A program made the position numbers and the translations under genes. From the NCBI RefSeq assembly GCF_031458075.1, contig NZ_JAVDXT010000001.1, positions 1,612,001 to 1,676,000 of the forward strand: 64,000 nucleotides of DNA, given 5' to 3'. Positions within the stretch are counted from its first letter, which is position 1. Each line of letters begins with the position of its first letter. Origin of the DNA: Rhodoferax_B ferrireducens_A (GTDB taxonomy: Bacteria; Pseudomonadota; Gammaproteobacteria; Burkholderiales; Burkholderiaceae_C). The notes beneath the pieces were generated by a model. It was not told the origin of the DNA and did not search any database. It saw nothing but the letters and a program-made list of their open reading frames with translations. Of this stretch, positions 1 to 8,483 are shown piece after piece.

Positions 1-1
1 G

Positions 2-514
2 CCTTCGCACGAGCGCGCAGCCGTCGGCATAGGCTGGGTGCCGCAAGAGCGCAACATCTTCAAATCTTTGACCGTGCATGAAAACCTGACGGCGGTGGAG
101 CGGCCGGCCCGTGCGGGGCGGGCCTCCAGCCCCTGGACACCCGAGCGCGTGTACAGCCTGTTCCCTAGGCTGGCCGAGCGCAAGACCAATTTGGGCACAC
201 AGTTGTCGGGCGGTGAGCAGCAGATGCTGGCCCTGGGCCGGGCCCTGGTGCTGAACCCGACATTGTTGTTGCTGGACGAACCTTGCGAGGGCCTGGCGCC
301 CATCATCGTGCAGGAGCTACTGCGCGCGATCCGCCGCATCACCCGCGAAGAAGGCCTGTCGGCCATCATTGTGGAACAGCATCCGCAGGCGATATTGGCC
401 ATCTCGGATACCGCGGCCGTATTGGACCGCGGTACCGTGGTGTATGCGGGCACGGCCGAGAGCTTGCAGCAGCAGCCAGAGCTGCTGAATAAACTCCTGG
501 GCGTGGCGCGCTAG
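2..514 (+). CDS. livF: Branched-chain amino acid ABC transporter ATPase, LivF type (5' truncated)
   Basis: The reading frame is open from the window edge, so the ATG at 38 is internal and the Walker A motif lies outside. Visible parts are a Q-loop (WVPQERNIF), the ABC signature LSGGEQQMLALGRAL, Walker B LLLLDEP followed by EGLAPIIVQEL, and the H-loop region IIVEQH. The EGLAP run after Walker B is typical of LivF, one of the two cytoplasmic ATPases of the LIV/urea/amide importer family. The substrate cannot be told from this fragment. The gene ends 21 bases before the convergent chemoreceptor gene. The remaining importer genes presumably lie upstream, outside the window. Confidence 0.9.
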   Translation, partial: PSHERAAVGIGWVPQERNIFKSLTVHENLTAVERPARAGRASSPWTPERVYSLFPRLAERKTNLGTQLSGGEQQMLALGRALVLNPTLLLLDEPCEGLAPIIVQELLRAIRRITREEGLSAIIVEQHPQAILAISDTAAVLDRGTVVYAGTAESLQQQPELLNKLLGVAR

Positions 515-521
515 CTGTTGG

Positions 522-541
522 GCCTGGAGCCGCGCTCAGGC
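522..541. terminator. Candidate bidirectional terminator hairpin
   Basis: GCCTGGAGC, a 3-base loop, then GCTCAGGC form an 8-bp stem with one bulge between the convergent livF and chemoreceptor genes. It overlaps the chemoreceptor stop codon. There is no clear T-run, so an intrinsic terminator role is only inferred. Confidence 0.3.
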
Positions 542-2095
542 TTCCAGCTTGAACCGGCTGACGGCGTTGGCCAGCAGATTGGCTTGTTCGCGCAACGACT
601 CCGATGCCGCGGCGGATTCTTCCACCAGGGCCGAGTTCTGCTGCGTGATCTGGTCCACCTGGCCAACGGCTTCGCTGATCTGGGCAATGCTGCTGCTTTG
701 ACCAGCGGCCTGGGTCGACAGGGTGCGGATGATGGTCGTCACCTGTTTCACGCTGCCCAGAATATCGTCCATGGTGGTGCCGGCGCGGGCCACCAAACGT
801 GCGCCTTCGTCGGCCTTGGCCACCGAGGTATTGATCAGGCTGCTGATTTCCTTGGCCGCCTGTGCCGAGCGCTGGGCCAGTAGCCGCACTTCGCTAGCCA
901 CCACGGCAAAGCCGCGGCCTTGTTCGCCGGCGCGGGCGGCTTCTACCGCGGCGTTCAGCGCCAGGATATTGGTCTGGAAGGCGATGCTGTCGATCACGCT
1001 GATGATGTCGGCAATCTTCTTGGAGCTGGCGTTGATCTCGGTCATGGTGACCACCACCTGCGACACCACTTCGCCGCCGCGCGTGGCGACCTGGGCTGCC
1101 GACTGGGCCATCTGATTGGCTTCATGGGAGGCATCCGCGCTTTGCTGCACATTGCCGGTCAGCTCGGCCATGGAGGCCACGGTTTCTTCCAGGTTGGCGG
1201 CCGTGTGTTCGGTGCGGTGGCTCAGATCCTGGTTGCCGGCAGCGATCTCGGTGCTGGAGGCGTGGATGTTGCGCGCCGACAGCTGCACCTGCGAGACCAG
1301 TTCACGCAAGAAGGTCTGCATGCGCCCCATGGCGCCGACCAGCTGGCCGATTTCGTCGTTCTGCTGGGCCTGCACCGGCACAAACAGATTGCCCTGGGCG
1401 ATCTGTTCCGCCACAGCGCAGGCTTCGGCCAGCGACTTGGTCAGGCTGCGCACGCTGAAGAAGGTCAGCGGTATCAATACCAGCAAGGCCAGCACCAGGA
1501 TGCCGATTTGCACACCCGACAGCAGCACGGTGCGCTGGTCAATGCCGGCCTGCGCGGTCTGCATTTCTTCGCGCGAGGTGGTGGCTGCTTGCTGCAACAG
1601 CTTGTCGATGGCGTCCACATGGATTTTTTGCTTCTCGGCATAGGCGCCACCGACCGAGCCGTCAATCTGCGCGCCTTCGATCTGCGCCAGCACCGGGCCC
1701 ATGCCTTCGGTATAGGCTTTGATCTCGGCTTGCGAGGTGTCCAGCATCTTGGTATAGGTGGTGTCCGAGCCCTGGGTGCGGCGTAGCTCGACCAGACCTT
1801 TGTTGAAGCTTTGCAGCGACTTCTGCCAGGATTCGCGCAGCGTGGCGACCTCCACGGCATTGTTGAAGCTGATGATGATGTCTTTTTCGTTGCGCCGCAC
1901 CTGGGCCAGCGTGATGCGCAGCTCATTCATGTCGGTCAGGGTTTGCACCTTTTCCTCGACCAGCACCTTGACCGTGCTGCGGGTCGATTCCAGAGCCCAA
2001 TAGCCCAAAAGGCCCACGGCCACCAGCAGCAGCAGCGAGAACGCGGTGCTGAAGTACAAGCGAAAACGTATCGAGAAGCGGTTGAGCGGATTCAT
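536..2095 (-). CDS. Methyl-accepting chemotaxis protein (transmembrane)
   Basis: The 519-residue protein has the Tar/Tsr layout. A first membrane helix lies at about residues 12-33, then a periplasmic four-helix-bundle type sensor domain to about 190, a second membrane helix at about 192-215, a HAMP linker and a long cytoplasmic coiled coil. The hairpin tip (QTNILALNAAVEAARAGEQ, then GRGFAVVASEVR) is the near-invariant CheA/CheW contact. The C-terminus ends in FKLEA with no visible CheR-tethering pentapeptide. The ligand is unknown, and no che genes are adjacent. The ATG at 2095 places a positive cluster before the first helix, as expected. Confidence 0.93.
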   Translation of the reverse strand: MNPLNRFSIRFRLYFSTAFSLLLLVAVGLLGYWALESTRSTVKVLVEEKVQTLTDMNELRITLAQVRRNEKDIIISFNNAVEVATLRESWQKSLQSFNKGLVELRRTQGSDTTYTKMLDTSQAEIKAYTEGMGPVLAQIEGAQIDGSVGGAYAEKQKIHVDAIDKLLQQAATTSREEMQTAQAGIDQRTVLLSGVQIGILVLALLVLIPLTFFSVRSLTKSLAEACAVAEQIAQGNLFVPVQAQQNDEIGQLVGAMGRMQTFLRELVSQVQLSARNIHASSTEIAAGNQDLSHRTEHTAANLEETVASMAELTGNVQQSADASHEANQMAQSAAQVATRGGEVVSQVVVTMTEINASSKKIADIISVIDSIAFQTNILALNAAVEAARAGEQGRGFAVVASEVRLLAQRSAQAAKEISSLINTSVAKADEGARLVARAGTTMDDILGSVKQVTTIIRTLSTQAAGQSSSIAQISEAVGQVDQITQQNSALVEESAAASESLREQANLLANAVSRFKLEA

Positions 2096-2308
2096 GGCGG
2101 TGGTGGTTTATGCAAATGGTTCGGTGTGCGCAGGCAGGTGACTTGAAGGTCTGGTATCAATAAGCGTGCCAGTATCCAGATGTAACAAGAAAAAAGAACG
2201 GTTTAAAACAGGAAAGCCCCTATGGCATTGCCGGGAGTCACATGGGCTTACACCAGCCCTGTTACATTCCGACACTCATTGTGTATCCCTTTATGGTTGG
2301 GTGTTTGC

Positions 2309-3565
2309 ATGGCTTCGAAGATTAGGTACTCAGCGGTGGCAGTAGTTGGCATTCTTGTCGCATCTGCGGCCGCCTGGTGGCTGCAGCGTGGCCCGCAAGC
2401 CCAGATGCAGCTCGCTCCGGCGGCAAGCAATGCGTCGGCACCGGCAGGCGCTAGCCGTCCGCCGGCGGTGGAGGCGGCCACGGTGGCCATCACCCGCATC
2501 GTGGACGACAGCCAAACGGTGGGCAGCCTGCGCTCGCGCCAGAGCGTGGTGCTGCGCCCCGAAGTCAGCGGACGCATCACGGCGCTGAATTTCCGCGATG
2601 GGGAGCGGGTCCGCAAAGGCCAGCTGCTGGTGCAGTTTGACGACCAGTTGCCCCGTGCCCAGGTGCAGCAAAGCCAGGCCGAGCTGTCGATTGCCACGGC
2701 CAACCACCAGCGCAACCAGGACTTGGTGGCGCAAAACTTCATCAGCCAACGCTCGGTAGACGAGAGCGGCGCCAATCTGCAAGTCGCCCAGGCCAAGCTG
2801 GCCCTGGCCCGCGCTACCGCCGAGCGCCTGAAGATCGTGGCACCCTTCGATGCCATCGCCGGTATCCGCGTAGTGAACGTCGGCGACTATTTGAAAGACG
2901 GCGCCGACATCGTGAACCTGGAAGACCTGGAAGCCATTTACGTGGACTTCCGCCTGCCCGAGCGCTTCCAGACCAAGCTGCAGCGCGGCCAGCGCGCCAG
3001 CATCGATATCGACGCCTTGCCAGGGCGCAAGTTTGTGGCCATCGTGCAAGCCATCGACCCGCTGCTCGACGCCAATGGCCGTTCCGTCGGCGTGCGCGCC
3101 TGCATCGACAACCGGCAGATGCAGCTGCGTCCGGGCATGTTTGCCCGCGTCAACACCGTGTTTGGCGAGCGTGAGAAGGCCTTGGTGGTGCCCGAAGAAG
3201 CCATCGTGCCGCAGGGCGGTAAGCAGTTTGTGCTGAAGCTGGTGCCTGGCGCCGAGGTCGATACCCTGGTCACCCAACGTACCGAGGTCAAGGTCGGCGT
3301 GCGCCGCCCCGGCAAGGTCGAAATTCTGGAAGGCCTGAACGAGGGCGACCGCGTGGTCACCGCCGGCCAGCAGCGGCTGCAAAAAGACGGTACCGCGGTG
3401 CGGGTGGTGGATCTGGCCAGCAAAGCTGCAGCGCAACCGGCGTCGGCAGCCTCCGCGCCGCAAGTGGCCCAGGCCTCCCCCCCCACTGCAGCGCCCGCCA
3501 AGGCCCTGGTCGGCCCCAATCCTTGCCTGCAGGCACAGGCCGCGGGTGCGGCCAAGCCGGTGTGA
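2309..3565 (+). CDS. RND efflux periplasmic adaptor (membrane fusion protein)
   Basis: The start is set at the ATG at 2309 (MASKIRYSA) rather than 2222, because a membrane anchor or signal helix follows directly (residues 6-25). This gives 418 residues. The biotinyl-lipoyl-like half-motif SGRITALNFRDGERVRKGQ, an alpha-hairpin (about 100-160) and beta-barrel regions are typical of AcrA/MexA-type adaptors. The C-terminus is an odd Ala/Pro-rich tail of about 45 residues with a late cysteine. The pump gene follows 18 bases downstream. No outer-membrane channel gene is nearby, so a TolC/OprM-like partner must be encoded elsewhere. The exported substrate is unknown. Confidence 0.92.
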   Translation: MASKIRYSAVAVVGILVASAAAWWLQRGPQAQMQLAPAASNASAPAGASRPPAVEAATVAITRIVDDSQTVGSLRSRQSVVLRPEVSGRITALNFRDGERVRKGQLLVQFDDQLPRAQVQQSQAELSIATANHQRNQDLVAQNFISQRSVDESGANLQVAQAKLALARATAERLKIVAPFDAIAGIRVVNVGDYLKDGADIVNLEDLEAIYVDFRLPERFQTKLQRGQRASIDIDALPGRKFVAIVQAIDPLLDANGRSVGVRACIDNRQMQLRPGMFARVNTVFGEREKALVVPEEAIVPQGGKQFVLKLVPGAEVDTLVTQRTEVKVGVRRPGKVEILEGLNEGDRVVTAGQQRLQKDGTAVRVVDLASKAAAQPASAASAPQVAQASPPTAAPAKALVGPNPCLQAQAAGAAKPV

Positions 3566-3583
3566 TGGCCGGGTCGATACGCC

Positions 3584-6500
3584 ATGCAACTCGCTGAAAC
3601 CTCCATCCGCCGCCCGGTGTTTGCCACCGTGCTGTCGCTGCTGATCCTGCTGGTCGGCGCGGTCAGCTTCAACCGCCTGGCGGTGCGCGAATACCCGAAG
3701 ATCGACGAGCCCGTGGTCACCGTGACCGTGCGCTACCCCGGTGCCTCGGCCGAGGTGATTGAATCGCAGATCAGCAAGCCGCTGGAAGACTCGATTGCCG
3801 GCATCGACGCGGTGGACGTGATCACTTCCATCAGCCGTGCCGAGCAAAGCCAGATTTCGGTGCGTTTCCGGCTTGAAAAAGATGCCGACGCCGCAGCCGC
3901 CGAGGTGCGCGACCGCACGGCCCGGGTGCGCAATCGCCTGCCGCAGGCCATCGACGAGCCGGTGATTGCCAAGGTTGAGGCCGATGCGTTTCCGGTGGTG
4001 TTCCTGGCTTTCTCCAGCGACACCCTGAGCCCGCTGCAGATCAACGACCTGATCAATCGCGTGGCCAAGCCGCGCCTGCAAACCGTCACCGGCGTGGCCG
4101 ATGTGCGGATTTTTGGCGAACGCAAATACGCGATGCGCGTCTGGCTGGATGCCAACAAGCTGGCCGGCTACCGCCTGACCACGCAGGACGTGGAAGACGC
4201 GATCCGGCGCAGCAACCTGGAGGTGCCGGGCGGGCGCATCGAGTCGCAGCAGCGCGAATTCAGCGTCACCTCGCAAACCGATCTGGTGCGGCCCGCGCAG
4301 TTTGCCGACATCACCATCAAGAGCGTGAACGGATTCCCGGTGAAGATCCGCGACGTCGCCCGGGTGCAGGAGGGCGCGGCCGAAGAGCGCTCGGCCGTGC
4401 GGCTGAACGGCCGCGACGCGGTGGCCGTGGGCGTGATCCGCCAGGCCACGGCCAATCCGCTGACCCTGTCGGCCGGTGTGCGCGAAATGCTGCCCCGGCT
4501 GCAGCTAGACCTGCCCGCCGGCGTGCAGATCGACGTGGCCAACGACAACTCGCTGTTCATCGACCGTTCGGTCAAGAACGTCTACCGCACCATTGTGGAA
4601 GCCGTGGTACTGGTGGCGCTGGTGATCTTCGTGTTCCTGCGCACCTTGCGCGCCTCCATCATCCCCATCGTCACCATTCCGGTCAGCCTGGTCGGCACCT
4701 TTGCGCTGATGTCGCTGGCCGGCTTCAGCATCAACACGCTGACCTTGCTGGCCCTGGTGCTGGCGATTGGCCTGGTGGTGGACGACGCCATCGTCATGCT
4801 GGAGAACATCTTTCGGCATATCGAAGAAGGGCTGGACCCGTTCTCCGCCGCCATCAAGGGCGCGCGCGAAATCGGCTTTGCCATCGTCACCATGACGGCC
4901 ACGCTGGTGGCGGTGTATGCGCCGCTGGCATTTACCCCGGGGCGTACCGGCCGGCTGTTTGTCGAGTTCGCGCTGGCCCTGGCCGGCGCGGTGGTGGTGT
5001 CGGGCTTTGTGGCGCTGACCCTGACGCCCATGATGTGTTCGCTGCTGCTCAAGCACAACCCCAAGCCAAACCGCTTCGACAGCGGCATGGAGCGGCTGCT
5101 CACCCGCATCTCGGACGGCTATGGCCGGATGATCCGCTGGCTGGTCGCCACCGGCTACCAGCCCAGGGCGGACCAGCGCGGCGTTGGTGTCGCCCTCAAG
5201 CGCGTGCTGCTGCAGGCGCGCTGGATCGTTATCGCCGTGATGCTGGCCAGCGCCGCCGCCATCTACTTTGTCTACCCGAGCATGAAGCAGGAGCTGTCGC
5301 CGCTCGAAGACCGCGGCACCATCCTGGCCAACGTGACCGCGCCCGATGGCGCCACGCTGGAGTACACCGACCGCTATGCCAAGGCCATCGAGGCCCTGGG
5401 CAAACCGTATCCCGAGTTCGACCGCATCTTCACCACCGCTGGCAACCCTACGGTGTCGCAGGCCAGTGTGATCTTCCGCACCACCGACTGGGAGCAGCGC
5501 TCGCGCACCACCTTGGACCTGGCCCGCGAGATGGGCCCCAAGTTCAGCGGCTTGCCCGGTGTGACGGCTTTCCCGATCACGCCGCCCTCGCTGGGCCAGG
5601 GCTTCCGCGAGCGGCCGGTCAACTTCGTGATCCAGACCTCGGACAGCTACCAGAACCTGAACAAGGTGGTGCGCCAGATGATGGACGAGATCGCCAAGAA
5701 CCCCGGCATCCTGGCGCCCGACGTGGACCTGCGGCTGAACAAGCCCGAGCTGCGCATCGACATTGACCGCGAGAAGGCCGCCGACATGGGCGTGGCCGTC
5801 GACGTGGTGGCCAAGGCGATTGAGACCATGCTGGGCGGCCGCAATGTGACCCGCTACAAGCGCGACGCCGAGCAGTACGACGTGGTGGTGCAGACCGTGG
5901 CCAGCGGCCGCAGCACGCCCGAAGACATTGCCGGCATTTATGTGCGCGGCCGCAACGACACCATGATCCCGCTGTCGGCCCTGGTCAAGGTGCGCGAAGA
6001 TGTGTCGCCGCGCGAACTCAACCACTTCGGCCAGCGCCGCTCGGCCACCATCTCGGCCAATCTGGCACCCGACTACGCACTGGGCGAGGCGCTGAAGTTC
6101 ATGGAAGCCACGGCCAACAAGCTGCTGCAACCCGGCTACACCACCGACCTGAATGGCACCTCGCGCGAGTTCCGCAACTCGCAGGGCGCGCTGGTCATCG
6201 TCTTTGTGCTGGCGCTGGTGTTCATCTTCCTGGTGCTGGCCGCGCAGTTCGAGAGCTTTATCGACCCGCTGGTGATCATGCTGTCGGTGCCCTTGTCGAT
6301 GATCGGCGCGCTGCTGGCGCTCAAATGGTCGGGCGGCTCGCTGAACGTGTATTCGCAGATCGGCTTGATTACTCTGGTCGGCCTCATCACCAAGCACGGC
6401 ATTCTGATCGTCGAGTTCACCAACCAGCTGCGCGAGCAGGGCCAGAGCATGGTCGACGCGCTGGTACAGGCCTCTTCGCAGCGCCTGCGGCCGATTCTGA

Positions 6501-6745
6501 TGACCACCGGCGCCATGGTGCTGGGCGCGGTGCCGCTGGCGATTGCCACCGGTGCCGGTGCCGAGAGCCGGCAGCAAATCGGCTGGGTGATCGTCGGCGG
6601 CATGTCGCTGGGCACCTTGCTCACCGTGTTCGTGGTGCCCGTCATGTACTCGCTGTTTGCGCGCAGCAGCGTGCCCGGCGCCAATACCGCCGAGGCGCAT
6701 GAAGCGCCCACGCACCCGGTGGGTGCTGAAATTTTAGGAAAATAG
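3584..6745 (+). CDS. RND multidrug efflux pump, HAE1/AcrB family
   Basis: At 1053 residues this has the normal HAE1 pump length. It shows the conserved N-terminus (SIRRPVFATVLSLLILLVG), two large periplasmic loops and twelve predicted membrane helices. The TM4 proton-relay pair lies in AIGLVVDDAIVMLEN. It works as an inner-membrane proton/drug antiporter trimer with the adaptor encoded just upstream. The sequence looks closer to MexI/MexW-type single-pump systems than to MdtB/C, but this was not tested by alignment. A loop of about 20 residues with QPRADQRG precedes the second half. The TAG stop codon (6743-6745) lies inside the edge of a dispersed repeat. Confidence 0.95.
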   Translation: MQLAETSIRRPVFATVLSLLILLVGAVSFNRLAVREYPKIDEPVVTVTVRYPGASAEVIESQISKPLEDSIAGIDAVDVITSISRAEQSQISVRFRLEKDADAAAAEVRDRTARVRNRLPQAIDEPVIAKVEADAFPVVFLAFSSDTLSPLQINDLINRVAKPRLQTVTGVADVRIFGERKYAMRVWLDANKLAGYRLTTQDVEDAIRRSNLEVPGGRIESQQREFSVTSQTDLVRPAQFADITIKSVNGFPVKIRDVARVQEGAAEERSAVRLNGRDAVAVGVIRQATANPLTLSAGVREMLPRLQLDLPAGVQIDVANDNSLFIDRSVKNVYRTIVEAVVLVALVIFVFLRTLRASIIPIVTIPVSLVGTFALMSLAGFSINTLTLLALVLAIGLVVDDAIVMLENIFRHIEEGLDPFSAAIKGAREIGFAIVTMTATLVAVYAPLAFTPGRTGRLFVEFALALAGAVVVSGFVALTLTPMMCSLLLKHNPKPNRFDSGMERLLTRISDGYGRMIRWLVATGYQPRADQRGVGVALKRVLLQARWIVIAVMLASAAAIYFVYPSMKQELSPLEDRGTILANVTAPDGATLEYTDRYAKAIEALGKPYPEFDRIFTTAGNPTVSQASVIFRTTDWEQRSRTTLDLAREMGPKFSGLPGVTAFPITPPSLGQGFRERPVNFVIQTSDSYQNLNKVVRQMMDEIAKNPGILAPDVDLRLNKPELRIDIDREKAADMGVAVDVVAKAIETMLGGRNVTRYKRDAEQYDVVVQTVASGRSTPEDIAGIYVRGRNDTMIPLSALVKVREDVSPRELNHFGQRRSATISANLAPDYALGEALKFMEATANKLLQPGYTTDLNGTSREFRNSQGALVIVFVLALVFIFLVLAAQFESFIDPLVIMLSVPLSMIGALLALKWSGGSLNVYSQIGLITLVGLITKHGILIVEFTNQLREQGQSMVDALVQASSQRLRPILMTTGAMVLGAVPLAIATGAGAESRQQIGWVIVGGMSLGTLLTVFVVPVMYSLFARSSVPGANTAEAHEAPTHPVGAEILGK

Positions 6746-6798
6746 GGCTCTAGCGCAGGTACTACCTGCGCGAGCAGCTATGTAAACAATAGCGTTTA
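6739..6798 (+). repeat. Dispersed palindromic repeat, copy R1
   Basis: This AT-rich element carries a central 19-base perfect palindrome at 6753-6771 (GCGCAGGTACTACCTGCGC), giving a 7-bp stem with loop TACTA, followed by GCAGCTAT and AATAGCG. It sits between the convergent RND pump and tauC genes and contains the stop codons of both. Other copies are listed at about 9635, 10986, 15738, 18894, 25892, 36127, 43143, 53725 and 58354. Confidence 0.85.
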
Positions 6799-7686
6799 GT
6801 GCTTGCCCTTCCACGGCACCAGCCAGCTCTCGAGCAGGCGCATGGTCGACGAGAAGGCAAAGGCGCAGACGGCGATCACTGCGATGCCGACAAACACGGC
6901 GTCGGTGGCCAAAAAGTGCGATGCCGACATCACCATATAGCCGATGCCGCGGGTCGATGCGATCAGCTCGGCGGCGACCAGCGTGCCCCAGCCCACGCCC
7001 AGCGCGATGCGGATGCCTGTCAGGATCTCGGGCAGGGCCGAGGGCAGCACGATGGCGCTGAACAGCTGCCAGCGGCTGGCACCCAGCGACAGCGCGGCGT
7101 TCACCCGCTCCAGCGGCAGTGCGCGCACCCCGGCCTGGGCCGACAGCACGATGGGCGCAAACATCGCCAGCGTCAGCAGCGCGATCTTCGAGGTCTCGCC
7201 AATCCCCAGCCAGATGATCATCAGCGGCAAATAGGCCAGCGGCGGCAGCGGCCAGTAGAACTCGATGGGCGTGTCGAAAATGCCCTTGGCCCAGCGGTTC
7301 AAGCCCATGAACAGGCCGATGGGAATGCCCAGCGCGATGGCGATGGCCGCGGCCGACAGGATGCGCGTCAGGCTGGCCGACACATGCTCCCACAGCGTGG
7401 CATTTGCATAGCCGTCTTCCAGGATCGATTTCGCCACCGCCAGCACTTCGGCCGGCGTCGGCAGGAACAAATGCGATACCTTGCCCGACAGGGCTACGGC
7501 CCACCACAGCAGCAAAATCGCCGCACCGGTGGCGACGCTGGTGGTCACGGTGGAATGCTCGCCGATGCCGAAGCTGCGCATCTTCACCAGGCGCGGCGCG
7601 GTGGGCGCCGGCGCCGGGGCGGCCTCGGGCACCGGGCTCTGCAGGGCCGCGGTGTTGGCAATATTCTGGATACTCAGCTCGGTCAT
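6796..7686 (-). CDS. tauC: Taurine/sulfonate ABC transporter permease
   Basis: This 296-residue binding-protein-dependent permease has about six membrane helices and the EAA-type cytoplasmic loop (about residues 190-215, AALSLGASRWQLFSAIVLPSALPEILTGI). That loop docks on the ATPase. The Ala/Pro-rich N-terminal 50 residues are longer than in E. coli TauC. It overlaps the ATPase gene by four bases (ATGA). The taurine assignment rests mainly on the clear TauA homologue in the operon. SsuC-type alkanesulfonate transport is the alternative. No tauD dioxygenase follows, because the next gene is the convergent RND pump. Confidence 0.85.
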   Translation of the reverse strand: MTELSIQNIANTAALQSPVPEAAPAPAPTAPRLVKMRSFGIGEHSTVTTSVATGAAILLLWWAVALSGKVSHLFLPTPAEVLAVAKSILEDGYANATLWEHVSASLTRILSAAAIAIALGIPIGLFMGLNRWAKGIFDTPIEFYWPLPPLAYLPLMIIWLGIGETSKIALLTLAMFAPIVLSAQAGVRALPLERVNAALSLGASRWQLFSAIVLPSALPEILTGIRIALGVGWGTLVAAELIASTRGIGYMVMSASHFLATDAVFVGIAVIAVCAFAFSSTMRLLESWLVPWKGKH

Positions 7687-8474
7687 ACGGTGGTTTCTTC
7701 CAGCGTTTCAGATTGGTGCACGATGGCGCGGATTTCCTCGCGCAGCAGTGCAAATGCGGGCGATGTCTTGATGGCCCGCGCGTCGCCGTCGCGTGCGTAG
7801 CGGCGCACAAAGTCGAGCTGGAAGCGGGCCACGATGCGGCCCGGCCGCGGCGACATGACGATCAGCTCGGTGCCCAGAAACAGCGCTTCCTCTATCGAAT
7901 GGGTGATGAAGAAAACCCGCTTGCCGGTGCGCGCCCAGACCGATACCAGCAGCTCCTGCATCTGCTCGCGGGTCATGCTGTCGAGCGCGCCAAACGGTTC
8001 GTCCATCAGCAGGATGTCGGGGTTGGGTGCCAGCGCCCGGGCCAGGCCGACGCGCTGGCGCATGCCGCCCGACAGCTCGTAGGGTGCGGCATCGGCAAAG
8101 TCCTGCAGGCCCACCAGGCGCAGCAGCTCCAGCGCGCGCTCGCGCCGTTCGCGGCGCGGGACGCCGGCGAACTGCAGGCCCAGGGCCACGTTCTCGGCCA
8201 CCGATTTCCAGGGCAGCAGCGTGTCCTTCTGGAACACCACGCCGCGGTCGGCGCCCGGCCCGCCAACCGGCCGGCCGTCCAGCGTAATGCTGCCGTCGGA
8301 CAGCGGCAGAAAGCCGGCCATGGCGTTCAGCAGGGTCGACTTGCCGCAGCCCGAGGTACCCAGCGCCACGACGAAGCCGCCTTGCGGAATCTCCAGCGAC
8401 ACCCGGTCCAGGGCCTGGACCGGTCGGCCATCCCGGGCTTCGAAAAAAACGCTGGCGTTATGGACGCGGAGCAT
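7683..8474 (-). CDS. tauB: Taurine/sulfonate ABC transporter ATP-binding protein
   Basis: The 263-residue cytoplasmic ATPase has all nucleotide-binding motifs: Walker A GTSGCGKST (about residues 40-48), Q-loop VVFQKDTLLPW, signature LSGGMRQRVGLARAL, Walker B ILLMDEPFGALD and the H-loop region FFITHSIEEALFLG. This pattern is typical of the nitrate/taurine/sulfonate importer group. The gene starts 9 bases after tauA ends and overlaps tauC by four bases, so the three are one transcription unit. Confidence 0.9.
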   Translation of the reverse strand: MLRVHNASVFFEARDGRPVQALDRVSLEIPQGGFVVALGTSGCGKSTLLNAMAGFLPLSDGSITLDGRPVGGPGADRGVVFQKDTLLPWKSVAENVALGLQFAGVPRRERRERALELLRLVGLQDFADAAPYELSGGMRQRVGLARALAPNPDILLMDEPFGALDSMTREQMQELLVSVWARTGKRVFFITHSIEEALFLGTELIVMSPRPGRIVARFQLDFVRRYARDGDARAIKTSPAFALLREEIRAIVHQSETLEETTV

Positions 8475-8483
8475 CTGGGGCGC

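Noticed and set aside
2330..4276. Minus-strand 648-codon frame opposite the RND adaptor and pump
   Set aside because: Same antisense artefact: skewed composition, spans two real plus-strand genes, no domain.
4505..6715. Long minus-strand open frame of 736 codons opposite the first RND pump
   Set aside because: It is His/Gln/Asp-rich low-complexity translation typical of antisense frames in high-GC genes, has no recognisable domain, and lies opposite a clearly real pump.
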